41,439 bases of DNA, from positions 865 through 42,303 of the forward strand of contig PLQW01000006.1 of the NCBI GenBank assembly GCA_003160215.1, read 5' to 3'. The position numbers and the translations under genes were made by a program. The DNA is from Acidobacteriaceae bacterium (GTDB lineage Bacteria > Acidobacteriota > Terriglobia > Terriglobales > Acidobacteriaceae). Of the stretch, positions 18,155 through 27,791 are shown in pieces (positions within the stretch are counted from its first letter, which is position 1; each line of letters starts with the position of its first letter). The notes beneath the pieces were generated by a model, which was given only the letters and a program-made list of their open reading frames with translations, had not been told where the DNA came from and made no database searches.

Positions 18155-19036
18155 ATGATCACACTACCGACTTGCGTCGCACCGAAAGCTGACCGGCAGA
18201 ATTCAGATTTGAAGCTTCTGCCACAGCTAGCAGGCAGTGTCGACTGGATCTTAGAGGAAGCAATGGCCGCGGCACCGGTGCCTCTAGTGGTCACGGGTGA
18301 GTGGGCGGTCAGTGATCCCGCACGCGCTGCCCAGGTGTTTGCCAGCCGTTCTTCACATGGACTCCATACCATCGTCGTGCCCAAGTTTCGACCGAGCCTC
18401 TGGACGAAGATTCTGGCCGCTCCCACAAGGGTCGAGGCGTTAGCTGGGGAGTTCCGCAGTTTTGAATGGCAAGCGATTCATCACGCGGTTCCGGGCTTCG
18501 CCGTGTTTCGGTCGTCGTTGCACGCTGCGAAGTGGGGTGAGGCGCCAGGACTGGGGACGGTCGTACTGGGCTATCGACCTCATCTGTCTGCCGGGGTAAT
18601 CGTCTTATGCTCGGCAGTACTCACGGCAAAGGTGTTAGGCGTCTCGTTGTCGGATCAGCAAGCCTTGTATAGCTCGATTTGCGATGCGATCGCCGCACCG
18701 GTTCGGAATGAAGGCGAGTCAATTGAATCCGAACCAGTTGAGATGCCATCCACACTCGACGAGTTTTTGGCACAAGAGAAAGAGGTTGGCGCGGCCTTCC
18801 TTCTTGGGAAGCTGCTGAGTACAGACGAATCACCCGAGTTGATTTCAACAGCAGTGAAGACGGCGATGGGCATCGTTCTGGATCCTGCCGCAATTCTCCG
18901 ACTATCTCGTCGCCTTCCCTTGTCGACCGGATTGGATATGCGGATGACTCTCCAACAACACGGGTGGGGTGCTTATTTACGCCGTCTGGGGATAACAGAT
19001 CAAGTCAAGCTGGCTTCCGAAAGGAGCGAGGCATGA
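18155..19036 (+). CDS. Unknown 293-residue protein of the defence operon
   Basis: The ATG at 18155 lies 8 bases after the NTPase stop. A TTG at 18143 that overlaps that stop is an alternative, in the style of other junctions here. The frame also extends upstream inside the NTPase gene, which is unlikely to be used. The product is soluble and alpha/beta, with strands such as PLVVTGEW, GTVVLGYRP and GVIVLCSAV. No catalytic motif was recognised. The NurA-like gene follows with an ATGA overlap, so the two are probably made together. Confidence 0.6.
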   Translation: MITLPTCVAPKADRQNSDLKLLPQLAGSVDWILEEAMAAAPVPLVVTGEWAVSDPARAAQVFASRSSHGLHTIVVPKFRPSLWTKILAAPTRVEALAGEFRSFEWQAIHHAVPGFAVFRSSLHAAKWGEAPGLGTVVLGYRPHLSAGVIVLCSAVLTAKVLGVSLSDQQALYSSICDAIAAPVRNEGESIESEPVEMPSTLDEFLAQEKEVGAAFLLGKLLSTDESPELISTAVKTAMGIVLDPAAILRLSRRLPLSTGLDMRMTLQQHGWGAYLRRLGITDQVKLASERSEA

Positions 19037-20202
19037 GCGAGACAAGTACAGAGAGCAATCCTCTCGCCCAGGAGATGGCGGCCCAGATGCAGCTGGGGGT
19101 CTTTGGCACCGTGGGCAAGTTGGCTCGCCAACTACGTGCAATTCAACGCATCGCACCACAGCTCAAAGACGGCGGTCTGGTCCGAAAGCTTGCGGTCGAT
19201 CGGCAAATTCGCCGTCGGTCGGTGGGTATTGCCGCGGCGAGCCAAAGCATCAACGCGTTTGGGGGACGCCTATACACGGTCGGCGCCTTGGCTCACGAAA
19301 TGGTAGCTGTTGGTGGCGATATCACGCACCTCAGCCAACAGAGCCGCCTGGATATCGGCGACATGACGAATCTCGAAGCGGAGAAGCGTCTGGAATGGAA
19401 GACCTATTGGCTCATCTATGAATTGCTCGAAGAGGTCTTCGCGCAGTCCGAGTTGCCCGACCTGGTGGTTCTGGATATGCCATTGGTGATGGGCCGGGAT
19501 GTCTACGCTCAATCAATAGCGGAACAGGACGAAGAAACTGACAGAGAGCTGAAGGCAGAAATTGAGAAACTGCGGGACCGTGTTGAGAACTTTTGGTCGA
19601 GAAATCTTGAGCGCTGTTTTCCCTTCGCTGAAAAGGGTCCAGCAATTGTGAGCCTCGGACGGCGGCAGTTCGGGAGCTTGTTAAGGCTGCTGGAAGCCAA
19701 GGGTAAAGACGCCACGCCCGATCCGCTCGATTTTTCCGTGCTTGAGCTAATCAAAGAAGACTGGGTTCAGATTCTTTCCATCGGCATCGATCGAATCCTG
19801 GCCGGCATTCTTCCTTCCGATCATCGGACCGCGGCGTACAACCGTCCACCCAGCCGTGATCGGCGAGCCTTTCCCCGGCTTCTGATTGAGAAAGGAACGA
19901 TAGGCTTTCACTACCTTACCGGTCTCCGAGGTAATCCAGTGCAGGTCGAGACGCTCGGAGACGCGGCTCTCTGGCACACCCGCGGTGCGGAAGCCCGCCT
20001 AGACCAGCTGGCCGGAGATCTAATTGCTTCAACATATTTCGATCACGCCAAGGCTTTGCCCCTGCCGCTGTGGTATGCGCAACGTGCGGTGAAGGTGGTT
20101 AAGGGCAAAGGGCCGCTGGAGTTCTACAAGAGGGAGACTCTGCGAGCGATGCGGGAGGAGCAAGTGGAGCGGACTTGGCTGTCTGGTTGGGAGGAAGAGT
20201 GA
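19033..20202 (+). CDS. NurA-like nuclease-fold protein, possibly inactive
   Basis: A 389-residue protein starting at ATG overlapping the previous TGA, with AAGGAG upstream. The pattern is NurA-like: a strand followed by a GGRLYTVGA segment (about 75-84), a VVLDMPL strand with D148, and a C-terminal LPLPLWYAQRA (about 343-352). In NurA the first motif normally reads DGS; here it appears as AAS (68-70), and the C-terminal His is Q350. Two likely metal ligands are thus missing. NurA works with HerA on DNA ends, and a HerA gene lies two genes downstream. The identification is from motif pattern and context; it could also be a different RNase H-like protein. Confidence 0.55.
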   Translation: MSETSTESNPLAQEMAAQMQLGVFGTVGKLARQLRAIQRIAPQLKDGGLVRKLAVDRQIRRRSVGIAAASQSINAFGGRLYTVGALAHEMVAVGGDITHLSQQSRLDIGDMTNLEAEKRLEWKTYWLIYELLEEVFAQSELPDLVVLDMPLVMGRDVYAQSIAEQDEETDRELKAEIEKLRDRVENFWSRNLERCFPFAEKGPAIVSLGRRQFGSLLRLLEAKGKDATPDPLDFSVLELIKEDWVQILSIGIDRILAGILPSDHRTAAYNRPPSRDRRAFPRLLIEKGTIGFHYLTGLRGNPVQVETLGDAALWHTRGAEARLDQLAGDLIASTYFDHAKALPLPLWYAQRAVKVVKGKGPLEFYKRETLRAMREEQVERTWLSGWEEE

Positions 20203-21632
20203 ACCCAGAGACTTCATGGGTCGAACCAGAGATGTTCGATGATCGTATCGATGCCAGCTTTTATGGGCCGGAACATCTTCACAACGACCTTGTCCTTAAA
20301 TCAGCGCCTTTTGGAGCAGAACGGCTGCGAATGTACCTAAAGAGAGTATTCAAAGGTGCATTCTATATTCTTTCTTCAGAGTATCGAGACGCAGGAATAC
20401 CTTTCCTTCGTGTGACGGAGATAACTCAAGGGTATGTCGACACGTCCCAGTGCACGCACCTTGATCCTATGGTGCACAACCGGGAAAAGAAAACCGCAGT
20501 TGAGCCAGGTTACCTATTGTTTGCAAAGGGCGGTTCCATTGGCAATTGTGCAGTGGTTCCTGCCTCTTTGCCGGAAGCAAATATCTCCCAAGATCTAATC
20601 GGCGCTGTCACGAAGGTGAATCTTGATCCGTACTACGCTTGCGCTTTCTTGAACTCACGTCTTGGCGTTTCTCAGATGAAGCGTTGGGCTCAGGGCAATG
20701 TTCACCCGCACATAACTAATGATGCGGTGAAGAACATCTTTATCCCACTCGCAGATGGTTCGATTCAGCACGCTGTTGGAAACAAGCTTCGTAAGGCTGA
20801 GAGGTTGCGCGAGAAGGCGTTCAGAAAACAAGACGAGGTTAATGCCCGGATTGAGGAGCTCTTCGGTCGGGCAGAATGGAATAGCCACAGACCATACGGC
20901 TGGATGACTCCTGGCTTCTTCGAGGCGTCGCGACTTGATGCCTGGTTTTATCAGCCCTCGTACCGCGAGATGGCACGGCTCTTGAAGGGAAGATCGGACT
21001 TGATCCCTGTGTCAAGAATTGCCCAACTTGCGTGCGAGATAGTGGATTTCACAAAGTGTCCGGGATCACAATTCGAGTATTTTGAGATTGCTGACCTTGA
21101 GATCGAATCTGGAAGCATTTCGTCGAAGCTAGTTGATGTGACAGAAGCGCCATCGCGGGCGAAGTATAGAGTAGCACCAGGGGATGTACTTGTATCGACA
21201 GTTCGTCCAAATCGAAAGGGTGTAGCTCTCGTTCCCAACAGTGCACGCTTTGCTGTTTGTTCATCCGGTTTTTCTGCTCTCCGTTGTTCGACGAAAGCAT
21301 TGGCCCATTATCTGAGGGCGTGTTTCGCTCAGGACATCGCCACAGACCAGTTAATGCGTTGGAATACAGGGGCAACATATCCAGCCATTGATCGCGAGGT
21401 TCCTCTTGGAATCCTTGTCCCTTGGCCTGGCGAAGCCATAGCATGCGAACTGGGCGCAGTTCTAGAAGAAATAGCGAATGACTTTACCGAAGTTCAAAGG
21501 CTCGTCGACGAGGCGATCACGGACATTGAGGCCCTCGTTGCCGGTACTATCGAAATCCCGTTGCTGATCCGGGCAGATCAAGAAATCGGCGAATGGCTGA
21601 ACCAGAATCCGCTTGAAAAAAGGAGTGCTTAG
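20199..21632 (+). CDS. Type I-style DNA specificity protein (HsdS-like)
   Basis: Starts at GTG within the GTGA junction, behind GGGAGG; the frame's upstream TTG is inside the NurA-like gene. The 477 residues contain two target-recognition domains. The first ends with typical GNVHPHITNDAVKNIFIP and a helical spacer (RKAERLREKAFRKQDEV). The second contains GDVLVSTVRPNRKG, then WNTGATYPAIDREV and another helix. Each half contacts one part of a split recognition site. It is separated from the HsdM-like gene by six genes, which is unusual for type I enzymes. It could guide the methyltransferase, the restriction proteins, or both. Confidence 0.85.
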   Translation: MNPETSWVEPEMFDDRIDASFYGPEHLHNDLVLKSAPFGAERLRMYLKRVFKGAFYILSSEYRDAGIPFLRVTEITQGYVDTSQCTHLDPMVHNREKKTAVEPGYLLFAKGGSIGNCAVVPASLPEANISQDLIGAVTKVNLDPYYACAFLNSRLGVSQMKRWAQGNVHPHITNDAVKNIFIPLADGSIQHAVGNKLRKAERLREKAFRKQDEVNARIEELFGRAEWNSHRPYGWMTPGFFEASRLDAWFYQPSYREMARLLKGRSDLIPVSRIAQLACEIVDFTKCPGSQFEYFEIADLEIESGSISSKLVDVTEAPSRAKYRVAPGDVLVSTVRPNRKGVALVPNSARFAVCSSGFSALRCSTKALAHYLRACFAQDIATDQLMRWNTGATYPAIDREVPLGILVPWPGEAIACELGAVLEEIANDFTEVQRLVDEAITDIEALVAGTIEIPLLIRADQEIGEWLNQNPLEKRSA

Positions 21633-21635
21633 CCG

Positions 21636-23339
21636 ATGCCAACAAATACTGAATACTTAGGCCGCTTGATTGGCAACACCGGTAAACCAAATGACCTGAA
21701 GGCTGCTCTCCGCGGATCGTTCGCCGCTCGTCGAGGCGAGTTCGTTCGCATCCCGCACAAGGAACGTGAAAACGATCCTGACACAGACTGCTTGGGCCGT
21801 ATCACTGCCGTTTCGCGTCACAATGTTCTTTTTTCGCAAGATCTTGGCGAAGGCGTCAGCGAGGTGAACGTTCTGCCGGGATCACTGGCCAGTGGTGAAA
21901 CCTTGTATGGCGCCATAGAGCTTATCGGATACAAAGACCCCAGTACGGGAGAGATCAGGTTGCCACGTCGTCCTCTAGACCCTGGGGCACGCGTGTATGG
22001 AGTTGATTTTGAGTTCCTTCGTCGCTTTTACCAATTCAGCGAGGAGACGTCGATCCACATTGGAAATTTGGTCGGCTACGAGAGCGGCGCGCGCACGGTG
22101 CCGATCTACCTGGACGTAAACACACTGGCAACCGAACACCTTGCGGTTCTCGCAATGACGGGCTCAGGAAAGTCCTACACGGTCGGGCGAATTATCGAGC
22201 GGCTCGTAGCTCAAATGAATGGGACCGTCATCGTTTTCGATCCGCACGGTGAATACGGCAAAGCATTTGCTAAAGGACAACTGCAATTCAACGAAGGCTT
22301 GAGCGAGGTGACCGACGCCAGAGATAAAGAGATGCTGGAGCGCATCGTTCAGAACCTGCGGAAGCTGCAAGAGAAAGGGGGCGGCATCCGGGTCTACACT
22401 CCACAGCAAGCAGCCTTCGACAATAAGTATTCCGACAAGAACATTCACCTCGCATTGCAGTTCGACCAGCTCGATGCGGAAGATCTGAGCGGGATTCTCC
22501 CAGGTGTTTCTGAACCGCAAATGCGGGTGCTCGATGCCTGCTTCCGCAAGTGGAAACGTGAGGAGCCGAATCCGCCACGGGACGTGAACACACTCCTTGA
22601 CCTGCTTGGCAGACGCTTGGATGAGGTCAAGAACGATCCGGAACTGAACCTAAGCCCGGAGGAGCAGAGAGCGCTGAGCGCGCGGAGTGCTGCTATCGTC
22701 GGTATTCGCTTACGCCGCGTAGTCGATGAAGCCAAGTCTTTCTATTCGAAGGCGAGCGGTACACCCACCGACATTGGGAACCTCGTGGGGCGACGCGCAA
22801 CCAATGAACCTGGCCGTCTGGCGATTATCGACTTACAGGGCCTATCGGACGAAGCCAGGCAAATTATTGTAGGCCTGCTGTCGAGCGAGATTCTCGATCA
22901 GGCTGCGAGCAAAACTGATCCTATTCGCCCCTGCTTCATTGTCTACGAAGAGGGGCATAATTTTGCGCCAGCCGACGGCTCGTCGATGAGCCGCGGCGTA
23001 ATAAAGAAGATAGCCGCTGAAGGTCGGAAATTTGGTGTTGGATTTGCAATCATCAGCCAACGCCCCAGCAAACTCGATCCGGACGTGACCAGCCAGTGCA
23101 ACACGTTGATTACAATGCGGATTAAGAATCCCGACGATCAGCGGTTCATCGTGAAATCGACCGAACAGCTCAGCCAGGCCGACATCGATGAACTGCCGGC
23201 GCTTTCTACCGGAGAAGCCTTGATCTCGGGCCGTTCGATTCCCGCCCCTCTGCTCGTCAGGGTAGGAACAAAGGCTCTCATTCACGGCGGCGAAAGTCCC
23301 CGGATTCTGGACGAATGGGGGCCGGGGAGATTGCTGTGA
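21636..23339 (+). CDS. herA: HerA-family hexameric DNA-translocating ATPase
   Basis: A 567-residue HerA/FtsK-class ATPase. An N-terminal beta-barrel (HAS-barrel) region is followed by Walker A MTGSGKSYT (about 174-182) and Walker B FIVYEEGHNFAP (E438-E439). The GHNF segment after the acidic residues is typical of HerA. The C-terminal part has SQCNTLITMRIKNPDDQ and an arginine-finger-like region. HerA forms a hexameric ring that pumps DNA and works with NurA-type nucleases; a NurA-like gene lies two genes upstream and a PD-(D/E)XK-like gene overlaps its 3' end. A translocation role in restriction is inferred from this. Confidence 0.9.
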   Translation: MPTNTEYLGRLIGNTGKPNDLKAALRGSFAARRGEFVRIPHKERENDPDTDCLGRITAVSRHNVLFSQDLGEGVSEVNVLPGSLASGETLYGAIELIGYKDPSTGEIRLPRRPLDPGARVYGVDFEFLRRFYQFSEETSIHIGNLVGYESGARTVPIYLDVNTLATEHLAVLAMTGSGKSYTVGRIIERLVAQMNGTVIVFDPHGEYGKAFAKGQLQFNEGLSEVTDARDKEMLERIVQNLRKLQEKGGGIRVYTPQQAAFDNKYSDKNIHLALQFDQLDAEDLSGILPGVSEPQMRVLDACFRKWKREEPNPPRDVNTLLDLLGRRLDEVKNDPELNLSPEEQRALSARSAAIVGIRLRRVVDEAKSFYSKASGTPTDIGNLVGRRATNEPGRLAIIDLQGLSDEARQIIVGLLSSEILDQAASKTDPIRPCFIVYEEGHNFAPADGSSMSRGVIKKIAAEGRKFGVGFAIISQRPSKLDPDVTSQCNTLITMRIKNPDDQRFIVKSTEQLSQADIDELPALSTGEALISGRSIPAPLLVRVGTKALIHGGESPRILDEWGPGRLL

Positions 23340-23947
23340 CGAAATCCACCGTGTCCAGGACTGTTGACATCGAGCAAGCGCTCCAGAAAGAGTTTAGAAC
23401 TCTGTCTGCCGCGAATGCAGATCTGCCGATGTTGACTGAGTGGGGAGTCGAGTCATTTAGCGAGAGAATCCACTCACTGGGCATCAATTACTTGGCACAG
23501 ATTGGCCGTCGTGCCGGCTATGTTGCGGTCTCGGAGTATCCGGTTAGCATGGCTGTCCCGGCTCCAGTACCCGTCTCCCCTTGTTGGGTCATTCCCGATG
23601 TAGTGTGGTTTGATCGCACCACACGCCGAGTACCTCTGATAGGCGAGTTTGAACGTTACGAACCGGGCGGAAACAAGCATCAGGTGCTGAAAGAAAAAGT
23701 ACGAAACCTGCTTTGGGCACACCGTGAGCTCGGCACTGAACCTCGTGTACTACTACTTCTCCTTTGGACGATGTCCGGTAACCCAGTTCACGGGCTGGAC
23801 GAGTTTCGATCACTTGTACGCACGGGTTTTACGACTCCCGGCGGAGCAGGAATCAACGGCCTTGAACCTGAATCCAGATTTGCGATCGCGACAGCAGTGT
23901 TTACGACGTTCGAGGGCTGCCTCCGTCTTAAGGAGATCCTGCTGTGA
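23336..23947 (+). CDS. Small PD-(D/E)XK-like nuclease candidate
   Basis: The GTG start overlaps the HerA stop (GTGA), with GGGGAG upstream. The 203 residues contain IPDVVWFD (D88), a turn, then LIGEFERY (E104, E106), a helix with several Lys and Arg, and a strand RVLLLLLW. This is the strand-acid, ExE, helix order of PD-(D/E)XK nucleases; ExE instead of ExK occurs in some restriction enzymes. Direct coupling to HerA makes it a good candidate for the cutting subunit, especially as the NurA-like protein seems degenerate. It is a remote-fold guess from a short motif. Confidence 0.6.
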   Translation: MTKSTVSRTVDIEQALQKEFRTLSAANADLPMLTEWGVESFSERIHSLGINYLAQIGRRAGYVAVSEYPVSMAVPAPVPVSPCWVIPDVVWFDRTTRRVPLIGEFERYEPGGNKHQVLKEKVRNLLWAHRELGTEPRVLLLLLWTMSGNPVHGLDEFRSLVRTGFTTPGGAGINGLEPESRFAIATAVFTTFEGCLRLKEILL

Positions 23948-25539
23948 GATTCGAGAACCTCGCTGCCGGAGTCACTGTCGGTGGGAAGTATCGCCTGGAT
24001 GAGATCCTTGGACGTGGCAGCTATGGTGACGTTTGGAAGGCGAAGGTACTCTGCGATGATCAGATGCCGGAATATGTCGCGATCAAGTTTTTCACGAATC
24101 AGGACCGCGCCCTGAAAGTGTACTTGGATGAAGCTGACCGTATTCGGAGCTTGGACCATCCAGGCATTGTAAAGATCTACGAAGCGGGAAAACTCGATGG
24201 TCTCGCGATGATTTCGATGGAATATGTGCCCGGTCACACTCTTTTGCAGCGCTTGGGCGACAGTGAGAGTCCAAAGCCGGTTTCGCTGAATGAAGCATTG
24301 AACTGGGCCCAAGAGATTGCGGAGCTGCTCGCGTACCTACACGATCGACAGCCGGCTGTAATGCACTGCGACTTAAAGCTGGACAACTTGTTGCTCGGTG
24401 ATCAAGGAAGAGTTCATCTAATCGACTTCGGCCAAAGCCGCACGATAGAGCGGCTCTTCGTGGAAACTTCTGGGGTGGGTGCTTACCCATACCTAGCGCC
24501 GGAGTTGCTGGGGCTTGATCGTGATAGAAAAAGCCGCCGATACCTCCAGAGCGATGTTTATGCGTTTGGGGTAATCCTGTATCGAATGCTTACAGGCTCC
24601 TTCCCACGTGCGACCCTCATGGAAGTGCATAACCTGACTCCGATCCGACGGCCATCCGAGGTGAATCACCGAATTCCGAAGCAGCTCGAAGAATTTGTAA
24701 TGGCGTGTTTGGAAACACGACCCGATCGACGTCCGGCAAATGGCAAGGAACTTCTTGGGAGGCTACTGTCCATACGTGATGAGCTAGTCGCTCGTGTCAC
24801 TTCCGACGTAACGCCGACTCCGGCCAGTGTTGAACGGGTTGTCGGCCAAGCCGACCTCGTCGCTGATTTGGCAAGACAGTTGCTTCAAGAGGGCAAGGTC
24901 GATGAAGCGATCGACCAGCTTGAGCGCGCCTTGCAGCGTATGTCAACCGCTCCGACAGTCCTTATGGTCTATGCTGAGGCAGCGCGAAGGGCTAAGAAGT
25001 TTGACGCGGCACGCCTCGTCTATCAACGAATTAGGCATTTCCTAGAAATGCAGGGGGCCTCTGACGACGTTCTTCGAGAAGCGATCGAGGGCTTTGGCGA
25101 AGTATCGGTCCAATTGAAGAAATACGAGGAAGCGGCTGAATCGTTCCAATGGTTAGTGGCGCGATGGCCAAATAAGAAGTGGTATCGCTTCCGGTATGGC
25201 GTGACTCTGGGCGTTGCCGGTCAATACAACAAGTCTCTTGAGATCTTAATTACTTTGCAGCAGGATCATCCCGGGCTCGCGGCCATCTGTGCGAAGATCG
25301 GATTTGCATACCTGCAGCTGAAGCGATATGACGAAGCGAAGCAGTATTTCAATGAGGCGCTAATGCTCGATGAGCATGATGCATTCACTCTTTATCACCT
25401 TGCCCGGCTTAGGGCGCTTCAGGGCCGTCCTGATCTTGCTGAACGATACTATGAGCGGCTGCTAGGAGTAGATGAGGCGACGGACTTGGCGGCTGAGCTG
25501 GGTCGGCTTCTCGGTAAATCTACCTCGGTCGGGGACTAA
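23944..25539 (+). CDS. Ser/Thr protein kinase with C-terminal TPR repeats
   Basis: Starts at GTG in the GTGA junction. Residues about 15-280 are a Hanks-type kinase: glycine loop GRGSYGDV (from G23), Lys48 in VAIK, catalytic HCDLKLDN (D143), DFG at 161-163 and the APE motif. The usual HRD Arg is Cys, so it is a non-RD kinase and may not need activation-loop phosphorylation. Residues about 310-520 hold at least four TPR-like helical pairs (for example AKIGFAYLQLKRYDEAKQY) for protein contacts. It may phosphorylate itself or other subunits as an alarm or licensing step. Kinases occur in several phage-defence systems, such as BREX type 2 (PglW). Confidence 0.9.
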   Translation: MRFENLAAGVTVGGKYRLDEILGRGSYGDVWKAKVLCDDQMPEYVAIKFFTNQDRALKVYLDEADRIRSLDHPGIVKIYEAGKLDGLAMISMEYVPGHTLLQRLGDSESPKPVSLNEALNWAQEIAELLAYLHDRQPAVMHCDLKLDNLLLGDQGRVHLIDFGQSRTIERLFVETSGVGAYPYLAPELLGLDRDRKSRRYLQSDVYAFGVILYRMLTGSFPRATLMEVHNLTPIRRPSEVNHRIPKQLEEFVMACLETRPDRRPANGKELLGRLLSIRDELVARVTSDVTPTPASVERVVGQADLVADLARQLLQEGKVDEAIDQLERALQRMSTAPTVLMVYAEAARRAKKFDAARLVYQRIRHFLEMQGASDDVLREAIEGFGEVSVQLKKYEEAAESFQWLVARWPNKKWYRFRYGVTLGVAGQYNKSLEILITLQQDHPGLAAICAKIGFAYLQLKRYDEAKQYFNEALMLDEHDAFTLYHLARLRALQGRPDLAERYYERLLGVDEATDLAAELGRLLGKSTSVGD

Positions 25540-25547
25540 GAGCTGCA

Positions 25548-27785
25548 ATGGCCATTGAAAAACCAGAAAATCCGGAAACGGGGTTGTCGAATGAACAACT
25601 GCTGACACTGCATCAGTTGCAGTTGTTGCAGTGGCTGGAGAGCAGGAAGCGCACCGCTCTGAGTAAGGGAGACTCCAAAGCCGAAACAGCTGCTGGGAGT
25701 GAGATCGTATCTGACCGTTGGACGTTAACGAGGGGAGTCGAACTGTACCCTTGGCAAATTGACTGTATTCGCAGTTGGTTCGATTACGGTTGTAGAGGCA
25801 CAGTCAAGGTAGTGACTGGCGGTGGCAAGACAGTGCTGGCGCTCGCAATTGCCGAGAAACTTCAGAATGAAAGAGACCCGCAACTGCGAATAGCAATCGT
25901 TGTACCGACGATTGTTCTGATGAATCAATGGTATGAAGAATTCGAGCAGCGTTCGAATCTACCTATGTCGGCGGTCGGACGGCTCGGCGGAGGATTTAGC
26001 AACAGTTTCGAGGACGGACACAAGGTGTTGATCTGTGTTCTTGCGAGCGCTTACAAGTTGTTGCCACCTCTGGTTAATGAGCAGATCGGCAAGCATCTTC
26101 TCTTCATAGCGGACGAATGCCATCGCGCGGGTGCGACCGAGATGTCGAAAGTTCTCGCCGTGCTGAGGGCCTACTCGCTCGGGCTCTCCGCAACTCCGGA
26201 GCGCGATGAGGACGAGGAAGAAGAAGGTTCCGAAACGGTCGTTTATCGCGATTCTCAACTCGGCAGGGCGTTGGGCGATGTGGTTTACGATCTAACGCTG
26301 GCCCAGGCAGTTGAATTGGGCATCGTCCCTAAGTTCACAATTCGACACTACGGCTTGGCCCTGACGGGTGACGAGGAGCAGAAATACGAGCGCCTAAGTC
26401 GCATGATTGAAGAAGCCAGGAAGGAGCTCCAACACTCCGCGTCACCTGGCCGAGGTTCAGGGTTGGCTTTTTATCGATGGGTGAGGTCGGTATCCAAAAA
26501 ACGAGGCTCCAGGACAAACACCTTGGCTGGCAGATTTCTCATGGATACGCGTGAGAGAAAGGACCTTCTGTATCGAATAAAAGCTCGACACGCTGCCGTC
26601 GAGGAATTGTTGAGGCAAGAATTCAAAAACCAGCCTCAGAGCCGTGCGATCCTGTTCCACGAAAGCATCGACTCAGTGATGGAGTTGTTCGAGAGCCTGC
26701 GTCGTGCTGGCTTTGCTGTGGTCGCTGAGCACAGCGACCTCCCAGATAGCTTCAGAGAACAGAGCCTGGAACTGTTTCGCCGTGGGATTGCCAATGTGGT
26801 TGTCTCGGCCAAGTCCCTGATCGAAGGTTTCAACGTGCCGGCTGCTGACGTAGGCATCATCGTAGCGTCTTCGACTTCTGTACGACAACGTATCCAGAGT
26901 CTTGGACGGGTACTTAGGAGACACCGGGGACCGTCCGGTGAAGAGAAGACCTCGATCATCCACGTTTTGTATGCACGCAACACGGTGGATGATGCAATCT
27001 ATGCCAAAACGGATTGGGAAGAGTTTACTGGGGCGGACAGGAACGAGTATTTCGTATGGGATCCGCCGGAGAAGCCAATCCCCCAAGAGGAGCCGCCGCG
27101 CGTACCTCTTCCGCGAGACTTAGAAATCGATATTTCACAGCTCAGGCCTGGAGATGTATACGAGGGACAGTACGAAGGCACAGAGTACAGCTGTGATATG
27201 CAAGGAAACATCAGAGATGCTCGCGGATGCTATGCGAATAATCCGGGGCCTATTCCTGAGCATGTCCGCTCTGTTAAAGGTACCGCTGGTCGATTCAGGC
27301 TGACTCCACATCGCAACATCGTACTGGTGCGCGTTCCGGAGGGCGAAGACTGGACTACCAGATTTGTGATGGTTTTGGACGTTCCATTCGATTTCTCCGA
27401 AGGTCCTCCACTTGGCGGTCGCCTCGATTGGTCGGAACACGAGAAGTGGCTCAAACAGGCTTCAAGCGGAGATGAATATCCTTTCCAGCAAATAGATACT
27501 CGAATGAAATTGAACTTCCGCCAGCGTCGTGGTGGCGTAATCTCGAAGCGCATTCCAAACGGCGAGGCTTATGCTCGCGTTGCAAGTGAGGCCGCCGATA
27601 TAGTCAAAGGCGAGGATGCAAAGCACCTACTTGAGGCTTGCAAGCGCCTGCAAGCCCGAGGCCTTTTTAGCTCGCAATTCGCAATCAACTCAATGAACGA
27701 TGCAGTATTCCGGAATGGTGGAAAACTTCTTTTCCTCTCACACTTGGAATCGGGGTTGGAATTTCCAGCAAGTCCGCATGAGTAA
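25548..27785 (+). CDS. SF2 DEAD/DEAH-type helicase with extra C-terminal module
   Basis: A 745-residue superfamily 2 helicase. Motif I is TGGGKT (90-95), motif II is DECH (189-192), motif III is SATPE, and the second RecA domain holds FNVPAADVGII and motif VI QSLGRVLRR. The first domain resembles the type III restriction/UvrB-like ResIII group. After the helicase core (about 500) comes an extra C-terminal region. A segment starting near G581 (GRFRLTPH) resembles the repeated module in the next two proteins. It probably unwinds or moves along DNA in the restriction step. No nuclease domain is fused. It starts 8 bases after the kinase. Confidence 0.85.
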   Translation: MAIEKPENPETGLSNEQLLTLHQLQLLQWLESRKRTALSKGDSKAETAAGSEIVSDRWTLTRGVELYPWQIDCIRSWFDYGCRGTVKVVTGGGKTVLALAIAEKLQNERDPQLRIAIVVPTIVLMNQWYEEFEQRSNLPMSAVGRLGGGFSNSFEDGHKVLICVLASAYKLLPPLVNEQIGKHLLFIADECHRAGATEMSKVLAVLRAYSLGLSATPERDEDEEEEGSETVVYRDSQLGRALGDVVYDLTLAQAVELGIVPKFTIRHYGLALTGDEEQKYERLSRMIEEARKELQHSASPGRGSGLAFYRWVRSVSKKRGSRTNTLAGRFLMDTRERKDLLYRIKARHAAVEELLRQEFKNQPQSRAILFHESIDSVMELFESLRRAGFAVVAEHSDLPDSFREQSLELFRRGIANVVVSAKSLIEGFNVPAADVGIIVASSTSVRQRIQSLGRVLRRHRGPSGEEKTSIIHVLYARNTVDDAIYAKTDWEEFTGADRNEYFVWDPPEKPIPQEEPPRVPLPRDLEIDISQLRPGDVYEGQYEGTEYSCDMQGNIRDARGCYANNPGPIPEHVRSVKGTAGRFRLTPHRNIVLVRVPEGEDWTTRFVMVLDVPFDFSEGPPLGGRLDWSEHEKWLKQASSGDEYPFQQIDTRMKLNFRQRRGGVISKRIPNGEAYARVASEAADIVKGEDAKHLLEACKRLQARGLFSSQFAINSMNDAVFRNGGKLLFLSHLESGLEFPASPHE

Positions 27786-27791
27786 AGGGTT

